Below are positions 14,855-19,895 of a stretch of DNA of 19,895 nt, in pieces. Source of the DNA: JBKECY01 sp047975025. Lineage in GTDB: Bacteria > Bacillota > Clostridia > Lachnospirales > Lachnospiraceae. The stretch lies in contig JBKECY010000068.1 in assembly GCA_047975025.1 (NCBI GenBank), positions 1-19,895 of the forward strand. Reading direction: 5' to 3'. Position numbers and translations under genes: made by a program. Numbering within the stretch: the stretch's first letter is position 1; each line of letters opens with the position of its first letter. The notes beneath the pieces were generated by a model, which saw only the letters and a list, made by a program, of their open reading frames with translations, had not been told where the DNA came from and did no database searches.

Positions 14855-16183
14855 CTATTCCTCTATGTCTTCCTGGGCAACCTTCGCTTTCGCCTCTCCC
14901 TCTGTCTCTCCATACCACTTCATGCGGTACTCCCAAAGCGGCATAGCCCCCATTGCAACATCCTCCTTGTCCTGCTTGCGCTCTTCTGATTCATCAGTAA
15001 GGATCGAATCTTTGAATTCACACTTGAAGTTCCGGGTGGATGTATATTGACCTGTATAAAAGGCGATTGCGTATACCGCATCCTCTAAACAATCCCTAAG
15101 ATTATCCTGTATAGCCGTGACCAGATTGTACTTCCTCTGTTTGGCCGCCCGTACTTCAGTAGCAGTTTTCTCCACTTCGCTTGTTTTTGACAGATCACCG
15201 TACGCAAGACCTACATTGAATTCAATATCCCGCTTGTACTCTTCAAGACCACGGGTGTAAGCTTCATCCCGCATATCAGGAGAAAACTCTTTAAAGAAAC
15301 CATCCTTATCATCAACATCAAGAGTTTTATACAAGCGCTTATTCAGGCTAGCAAGACCTTCACGCTTGCCGTCTTTCTTCATAGCGGACGGATCTACATG
15401 TATCGCCCGCTCTCCTGACTCAAACTCCCAATCAATCCGAGCCAGCTGAACATCAGCCTTTTTGATGATATCTCGGGCACTCTCGTATACTGATATCCCA
15501 CAAGGCGTGCGGTCAATAGTATTGTGGATAGGTGTGCAGAAATAACCAAAGTCAACACGATCCACCGGATACGCTATTGCTTCTGGGAGATCTCCCCATT
15601 CCTCAACATCTGACAGCTGCACCTGCCGACCGATACTGGTAGACGTAGCTGAGTGATATGCCTTGTTTGTGATCAGAAGTCCACCCTTCGATAATTCGTG
15701 ATACTCGAACCGGGTATAGTAGGATGTGCTGCTTTTTCTTCGCTGATCAATAAAAACGACCTTGATTAGCCGGCCTCTTGAATCGAACTCTACCGGCATA
15801 AACTTGTCTGCAGACACAAACTGTACTGAATCAGCTAGGGGCTTTACAATGAAACTACCAAGCGCCAGCCCTTCCTGCAAGTTCTCGTTCAGCTCCCTCA
15901 GCACTTCTTTTTCGTATATGCTCTGTACGGTACCATTCGATACGCCAGTCTCCATTTCGTTCAATGAGACATTAGCGAGTTCTCTTACAATGCCCTGTTC
16001 CAGTCGTAGTGACTCAATGTATTCAGTACACCAGCTGGCATTCCCCTGATACATGGCAAGCCAGGTCTCTACAGCTCGAACCATCTCATCAGACATGGCA
16101 ACGTCTTTTCCTATGATTTTTTTAATATCTGTACTTGGAAACATAATATTTCGTATCCCCTTCCATAAGTTCTGCAAAAACAT
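14855..16183 (-). CDS. Portal protein (A118/SPP1 type)
   Basis: This 442-residue protein begins MFLQNLWKGIRNIMFPSTDI and resembles the A118-type phage portal family. Recognisable parts are the N-terminal helix, MVRAVETWLAMYQGNASW near 34-51, LALGSFIVKPLADSVQFVSADKFMPVEFDSRGRL near 110-143, the clip and stem region with PCGISVYESARDIIKKADVQLARIDWEFESGERAIHV near 232-268, and GLAYGDLSKTSEVEKTATEV near 335-354. Portals form the 12-subunit ring through which terminase pumps DNA. The gene starts 9 bases after the large terminase and ends 3 bases before the MuF gene. Its length is usual for the family. Confidence 0.93.
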   Translation of the reverse strand: MFLQNLWKGIRNIMFPSTDIKKIIGKDVAMSDEMVRAVETWLAMYQGNASWCTEYIESLRLEQGIVRELANVSLNEMETGVSNGTVQSIYEKEVLRELNENLQEGLALGSFIVKPLADSVQFVSADKFMPVEFDSRGRLIKVVFIDQRRKSSTSYYTRFEYHELSKGGLLITNKAYHSATSTSIGRQVQLSDVEEWGDLPEAIAYPVDRVDFGYFCTPIHNTIDRTPCGISVYESARDIIKKADVQLARIDWEFESGERAIHVDPSAMKKDGKREGLASLNKRLYKTLDVDDKDGFFKEFSPDMRDEAYTRGLEEYKRDIEFNVGLAYGDLSKTSEVEKTATEVRAAKQRKYNLVTAIQDNLRDCLEDAVYAIAFYTGQYTSTRNFKCEFKDSILTDESEERKQDKEDVAMGAMPLWEYRMKWYGETEGEAKAKVAQEDIEE

Positions 16184-16192
16184 ACGCCACCT

Positions 16193-17455
16193 CTAAAATT
16201 CAATGAAGCGCTTCATATCACGCTCAAATGTATACTCAAAGCTATCAAGACTATCAATGTCGGTACTACCATCGTCAAGCCTGACATCCTCCTGCTCCTT
16301 TTCATCCCACACTGCATTGCTAAGTGCATCAGTCAATGTATTGCAAGCGTCAGTATAAAAAAATCGACTAACACCCATCAGTCTGACGGTGCAGTCGATT
16401 CTATCCTTTATTCTCTCTTTTCTGGCCGACCGTACAATAATCTCAGGGTACTTGTCCTCAATTGCCCGGGATATCCCGCGCCCCAGCACTGTTTCAGCAT
16501 TATCCCAGTATACATAGTCTATCGGGAGAGTGAATACTCCCATAATTTCCGCAATGAACTCCAGGAGTAATTTATCGATATCGTTGCTATCATACTCGCC
16601 AAAGTGCCGCACAGACCGCAACGCAATCAACTCCCTGTATTCCTTTGTCTTGGCTGTTGCAACAAACGCATGACCTGACTTATTGCCGCCAAAGTCAACA
16701 CCAATTACAACTTCCATGATATCAGACTTTAGTATTTGTCGCACGCCTATATCTTCTGTAATGCGCTCTACCACCTTGCAGTAGTATTTCTTAGGGGCGT
16801 CAGCAAAACGCCTGTATATGGCTCCCTCAGCACGTTTCCACAATCCTTTTATGTACCTGTCATAGTAGATTGTGCCTGCATACTCTTTACACAGATTCTC
16901 TACAAAGTCTGGATCCAGAAACGGATTATCAAATATTGTGTATGACTGAACGTATTTATCAATGTCGGAATCGATAAAGGTCTTAAGCCAGTGCCCCGGA
17001 TGTTCCGGGTTGAAGGATCCATCAAAGCAGCTATATGGCTTATCCAAACGAGATTTAATCATCGTGAACACATCGGGGTTCCACTTTGCCACCTCATCAC
17101 CATAGATATACTTTGCTGATGCTCCCTGAACCTTGGCTACCTGACTTACTTTCTCTGCACCAAGACAATAGACATCTTCCCCGCACACCTTAGCAATGTT
17201 ACGGCTGTTTATCACTCCCACAACAGCAGGACCATATTTCTCACGCATGGGCAGCAGTACATTTCGTTCAATTGTATCCCTGGACACGCCCATGATGATA
17301 ACAATACCTTCTTTGCCAATTCTGTCACGGATCCGCATTGGTATTACGGCAGTAACATCAACGTAGGACTTACCTGATCGAACAGCGCCCTCTTTAAGAT
17401 TCCAGCGGTGGTTCGCATTCGCTATGTAACTCTTCTGTTTCAGACTTAACGGCAT
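16193..17455 (-). CDS. Terminase large subunit (PBSX type)
   Basis: This 420-residue packaging ATPase-nuclease begins MPLSLKQKSYIANANHRWNL. ATPase motifs are visible: Walker A GAVRSGKS at 23-30, Walker B YIYGDE at 116-121, and a coupling-type segment FNPEHPGHW near 150. The C-terminal RNase H-like nuclease has its first acidic site in VIGVDFGGNKSG near 254, the second in YVYWDNAE near 318, and the last Asp in STDIDSLDSFEY near 400. It belongs to the Terminase_3 / Terminase_3C (PBSX) group. The ATG has AGGTGAG upstream and overlaps the small-subunit gene by 62 bases. Confidence 0.95.
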   Translation of the reverse strand: MPLSLKQKSYIANANHRWNLKEGAVRSGKSYVDVTAVIPMRIRDRIGKEGIVIIMGVSRDTIERNVLLPMREKYGPAVVGVINSRNIAKVCGEDVYCLGAEKVSQVAKVQGASAKYIYGDEVAKWNPDVFTMIKSRLDKPYSCFDGSFNPEHPGHWLKTFIDSDIDKYVQSYTIFDNPFLDPDFVENLCKEYAGTIYYDRYIKGLWKRAEGAIYRRFADAPKKYYCKVVERITEDIGVRQILKSDIMEVVIGVDFGGNKSGHAFVATAKTKEYRELIALRSVRHFGEYDSNDIDKLLLEFIAEIMGVFTLPIDYVYWDNAETVLGRGISRAIEDKYPEIIVRSARKERIKDRIDCTVRLMGVSRFFYTDACNTLTDALSNAVWDEKEQEDVRLDDGSTDIDSLDSFEYTFERDMKRFIEF

Positions 17456-18122
17456 CCGCTCTCACCTCTTCTAAGATTTCATCCAGCTTATCTAATGCGT
17501 CTTTATTGCCAGACATTTGCGTGATCTCGTACTGCAGCTTCTGGATACGCAGTTTCTGCTCTTCTGTATCACCCAGTTCATTATACTGCTTGACCAGGCT
17601 TCGTAATTCCGACTGTGCCCTTGCCTGGGCTTTTAAGAAGTTTGCCTGCTTATCCCAGGCTTGCTGTACTTCATAGCCTGTCCCCGTCACTCCATCAAAT
17701 GTCATCGCCTTGGTTTTATCGTCTTTATCCTTGACATACATGATCTGCTGCGCTCTCACAATAGCAGCATAAGCAATCTGTATCTGGTCCCAGAGGATAT
17801 CCAAAGGATCCATAGACATATTGCTCACTATGTCTAATGTCTCCTGCGGTAGATACTTTGCGAACAGGCCATGCTTCTCGGCGTTCTTGTTACCAGGTGG
17901 CCCAGTAGCATTCTTGTTCTTAGGTTGCGCTCCTTTTTGTGTACACACTTTTTTATCTTTTGTGTGCACACCTTTTTTATTCCAGTAACGCGTCTTCCAT
18001 GACTTGACTGTATTCAGTGTCACATCATACTTCTCAGCTATTTGTTTATATTTCAAGCCTTTCTGATAATCCTCAAAAGCTAAATCCCATTTATTCATGT
18101 CAGTGTCATGCAAGATCACCAC
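17394..18122 (-). CDS. Terminase small subunit
   Basis: This protein of up to 242 residues binds the packaging site on phage DNA. The N terminus holds a helix-turn-helix, AFEDYQKGLKYKQIAEKYDVTLNTVKSWKTRYW, as in PBSX/phBC6A51-type small terminases. It is followed by a basic linker with GPPGNKNAEKHGLFAKYL (about 73-90), which recurs in Firmicute small terminases. Residues about 150-230 form a charged coiled coil for oligomer assembly. The start is uncertain: GTG at 18122, or TTG at 18113 (MHDTDMNKW), which is better spaced from AGAGGTGG, or ATG at 18098 (MNKWDLAFEDY), the family-like beginning but without a ribosome site. The 3' end overlaps the large subunit. Confidence 0.88.
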   Translation of the reverse strand: MVILHDTDMNKWDLAFEDYQKGLKYKQIAEKYDVTLNTVKSWKTRYWNKKGVHTKDKKVCTQKGAQPKNKNATGPPGNKNAEKHGLFAKYLPQETLDIVSNMSMDPLDILWDQIQIAYAAIVRAQQIMYVKDKDDKTKAMTFDGVTGTGYEVQQAWDKQANFLKAQARAQSELRSLVKQYNELGDTEEQKLRIQKLQYEITQMSGNKDALDKLDEILEEVRADAVKSETEELHSECEPPLES

Positions 18123-18149
18123 CTCTCATTCGTCGTTTTGTGTATAAGA

Positions 18150-18171
18150 AAAGACACCCTTGAGTGCCTTT
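18150..18171 (-). terminator. Intrinsic terminator after the membrane-protein gene
   Basis: The transcript AAAGGCACU-CAAG-GGUGUCUUU forms a 9-bp stem with two G-U pairs and a 4-base loop. The T run continues as TTTTCTT. It separates the upstream gene (stop at 18191) from the terminase operon. Confidence 0.65.
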
Positions 18172-18190
18172 GTGTGTTGTGTTGATTGAA

Positions 18191-18919
18191 CTATGTATTT
18201 TTTATTAAATCCAGTATAAATGGCTTAAGCAACTGGATTTCCTTATCATCTATACCATTTGTAAGCTTATATAAAATGGACGTTTTCCATAATTCGTCTA
18301 GTACTTTATCTCTAATTTTTTGATACTTCTCATCATTATGCGGTTCAAGAACACAAGGCGCAGAATTGATTTTTTCTATCAATAATCCATCAAATTTCTT
18401 TTGCCACCTTTGTATATCCCTAAAAAAAATTGTTCCCCAAGTCGGATAAATTTCTTCTCCTCCTCCTGCTTCAGAAAGAAACAACCTTAGTGTCATCATA
18501 TATCTGTCTATGAGCACTAAATATGATGTTGTTTCTCTATCTAGATTTGGTTCATGATTTCTTCTGATATCGGCAATACTCTTAGAAAAAGAATTGATTT
18601 TCTCAATACTTCCCGTTATTTCCAAATAATACGCTTCGTGTTCTCCTGGCACTCCAAAAAAATTTATGCTACTACCTTTTTCTTTTAGGCTACCCTCTAT
18701 GTTGAAAATTTCAATCACCCCTGCCATCAATTCTAGTTTTCTAGTCTCCATGAGGGATAATGCAATTTGATCTCCGACCACGTTTTCAAACCTCACTTTT
18801 TGTTCTTTTCTCAATTTGGATTTATAAAAAATATGTGTCAAGAAAAAACCAATAATTCCTCCAATAAGCGCTGTGCCTATTGGTACTAATACCTTCAAGA
18901 TGATTGTTGTTTCCGTCAT
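18191..18919 (-). CDS. Single-pass membrane protein of unknown function (moron-like)
   Basis: I choose the ATG at 18919 (MTETTIILKVLVPIGTALIG, 242 residues), since GAGAGGGG lies 8 bases upstream. The longer open frame to 19042 runs through a promoter-like sequence. Residues about 6-28 are one transmembrane helix with a Gly-rich centre. The next stretch (YKSKLRKEQK) is basic, so the remaining 200 residues should be cytoplasmic. They are mostly helical and charged, with no catalytic motif that I recognise and no family that I can name. By eye the gene is more AT-rich than its neighbours. It has its own candidate promoter and terminator and sits between the methylase and terminase genes, so it is likely a recent insert, such as a superinfection-exclusion or defence gene. 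That function is a guess from context only. Confidence 0.75.
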   Translation of the reverse strand: MTETTIILKVLVPIGTALIGGIIGFFLTHIFYKSKLRKEQKVRFENVVGDQIALSLMETRKLELMAGVIEIFNIEGSLKEKGSSINFFGVPGEHEAYYLEITGSIEKINSFSKSIADIRRNHEPNLDRETTSYLVLIDRYMMTLRLFLSEAGGGEEIYPTWGTIFFRDIQRWQKKFDGLLIEKINSAPCVLEPHNDEKYQKIRDKVLDELWKTSILYKLTNGIDDKEIQLLKPFILDLIKNT

Positions 18920-18947
18920 TTCTATTCCCCTCTCGACATTTCTTTTA

Positions 18948-18976
18948 ATTGTACAACAACGTATATTGTACTGCAA
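18948..18976 (-). promoter_or_regulatory. Candidate promoter of the membrane-protein gene
   Basis: On the minus strand TTGCAG (18976-18971) is followed after exactly 17 bases by TACAAT (18953-18948), a weak -35 with a good -10. The start codon lies 28 bases beyond the -10. The spacer and -10 carry an inverted repeat, GTACAA-N9-TTGTAC, a possible operator. Confidence 0.45.
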
Positions 18977-19021
18977 TATCAAAAAACACCGATGAAGGAG
19001 CAATTCCTTGTATAAACTATA

Positions 19022-19843
19022 CTTTCTCAAAATAATACCCACTAAAACTAGTAATTTTTTATAATCAATTCCTTGTAACGTCGTGGGTTAGTCTTTGTCA
19101 CAAGGCTGTCCTGCCTGTCAACTTCTATGATCTCATATCCAGCATATAACTTTCGAATTGCCGGGCAGTCGTTGTAAGAGAGAATGAACTTCCCCTTGAT
19201 GCCGTCAAGAACATCTCTCAGCCGTATATGATCCCCCGGTTGAAATCGGTCAGGATAATATTTCTCCGCTTCGTAATACGGCGGGTCCAGATAAAACAAT
19301 GCCGGCTCACGATCGTATGTTTTAATCAATCTCGCAAAGTCGACATTCTCTATTACCACCTTATTCAGCCTTCTTGCCACTTCCTGCAGATAGGCGATCG
19401 TTTTCTGCATATCCCTTGGCCGCACACCAAACGACCTTAGGTCAGCACCAAAACTCAATTTAATCCTACAGTAGAACCTTGCGGCTCTCTGTATGTCTGT
19501 CATTCCTCTGATGTCGTTTTGCTCAAGACAGTCAAAGAACTGTTCTCTTGCCACCAACATCCACTCTAATTCTTTTTGAACAGCTTCCGGATGATATTTC
19601 ACACACCTGAACAAATTCACCAGATCACCGTTTATGTCGTTATAGACTTCCATCGGCGCGTGCTGCTCTGCATCAAACAATACCCATCCGGCTCCTCCAA
19701 ACACCTCGATGTATCTGTCAAACTGCTCCGGGAACTGTTCAATGATTTTCTTTTTCAGCAGCTTCTTGCCGCCAATCCAACTAATAAAACTATTCATGTT
19801 AACCCTCTTTCTTTAATACTCGTGGGTATTATTTCAAGAAAAG
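19022..19843. repeat. Imperfect inverted repeat flanking the methylase gene
   Basis: A 13-base core, GTGGGTATTATTT, lies on the plus strand at 19822-19834 and on the minus strand at 19042-19030. The similarity continues imperfectly outward (TGAGAAAG against CAAGAAAAG). The arms enclose the adenine methylase gene, 24 bases before its start and 5 bases after its end. Confidence 0.4.
19048..19797 (-). CDS. dam: DNA adenine N6-methyltransferase (Dam / D12 class)
   Basis: This 249-residue enzyme begins MNSFISWIGGKKLLKKKIIE. It transfers a methyl group from S-adenosylmethionine to adenine N6 in DNA. Motif X is SWIGGKK (6-12), motif I is YIEVFGGAGWVLF (29-41), and the catalytic motif IV is FYLDPPYYEAEKYY, with DPPY near 172. 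Downstream strands include KGKFILSYND and TNPRRYKELIIKNY. The order is that of the D12-class Dam family. The recognition site cannot be told from sequence; GATC is common for the family. No cognate restriction gene is in view, so it is an orphan methylase, often used by phages to mask DNA from host enzymes. GAGGG lies 6 bases before the ATG. An inverted repeat flanks the gene. Confidence 0.93.
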   Translation of the reverse strand: MNSFISWIGGKKLLKKKIIEQFPEQFDRYIEVFGGAGWVLFDAEQHAPMEVYNDINGDLVNLFRCVKYHPEAVQKELEWMLVAREQFFDCLEQNDIRGMTDIQRAARFYCRIKLSFGADLRSFGVRPRDMQKTIAYLQEVARRLNKVVIENVDFARLIKTYDREPALFYLDPPYYEAEKYYPDRFQPGDHIRLRDVLDGIKGKFILSYNDCPAIRKLYAGYEIIEVDRQDSLVTKTNPRRYKELIIKNY

Positions 19844-19895
19844 CTAAATGTCCCGCAACAAGCAAGGGCATTCAGTAGAGGGGCGCTAATATATA
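19834..19895 (-). CDS. Possible C-terminal end of an upstream gene (partial)
   Basis: One frame is open from the window edge to a TGA at 19834-19836, encoding YISAPLLNALACCGTFSFS. It is co-oriented with the methylase gene and stops 36 bases before it. With only 19 codons visible, the product cannot be identified and the frame may be open by chance. Confidence 0.3.
   Translation of the reverse strand, partial: YISAPLLNALACCGTFSFS

Noticed and set aside
18191..19042. The longer 283-residue version of the membrane protein starting near 19042
   Set aside because: The extra 41 residues cover the candidate promoter and inverted repeat, have no ribosome site, and are rich in Cys/Arg/Tyr unlike the rest. 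The ATG at 18919 has a strong ribosome site.
1..19895. CRISPR arrays, tRNA or rRNA genes, insertion sequences, attachment sites
   Set aside because: No regularly spaced repeats, cloverleaf-like sequence, transposase or integrase was seen on either strand.

Overview
The window is the packaging, head and tail block of a siphovirus-type tailed phage or prophage of a low-to-medium GC Firmicute. Every credible gene is on the minus strand, so transcription runs from 19895 towards 1. The host is probably clostridial (Lachnospiraceae-like). That is inferred from strong AGGAGG ribosome sites, the gene families (PBSX-type large terminase, A118-type portal, Gp20-type scaffold, Gp15 tail chaperone, Gp37-like tail hub) and their order. 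No rRNA, tRNA, integrase, lysis gene or CRISPR array is visible.

Layout in transcription order. (a) 19895-18150: the tail end of an unidentified ORF, a Dam-type adenine methylase, then an AT-rich gene for a single-pass membrane protein of unknown function with its own candidate promoter and terminator (a moron-like insert). (b) 18122-13185: small and large terminase, portal, a MuF-type minor capsid protein with an extra C-terminal domain, and a 64-residue protein. (c) 13184-12979: a gene-free stretch holding two intrinsic terminators in tandem. (d) 12978-9312: scaffold, major capsid protein, a 46-residue Lys/Pro-rich protein, four head-tail joining proteins ending in a tail terminator, and the major tail protein. 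(e) 9292-1: two tail assembly chaperones joined at an A6-ATGA overlap, a small Com-like zinc-ribbon protein, an 1830-codon tape measure gene, distal tail protein, Gp37-like hub protein, and the start of a fibre or receptor-binding protein that runs off the window.

The genes form a complete assembly line: terminase and portal package DNA, scaffold and capsid protein build the head, connectors close it, and tube, chaperones, tape measure, Dit and hub build the tail.

The strongest unusual observation is at 8209-8397. A clear homologue of phage Mu Com, an RNA-binding translational activator, sits directly upstream of the tape measure gene. The ribosome site of the tape measure gene can fold into an 8-bp hairpin that hides it. 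This resembles the Mu com-mom arrangement, but with a structural gene as the putative target. Other points worth attention are a possible ATT start codon for com, a possible -1 frameshift between the two chaperone genes, the terminator pair inside the structural operon, the extra C-terminal domain of the MuF protein with a small gene directly after it, and the self-contained membrane-protein gene. GC contents were judged by eye, and family names rest on recognition of sequence, not on a search.
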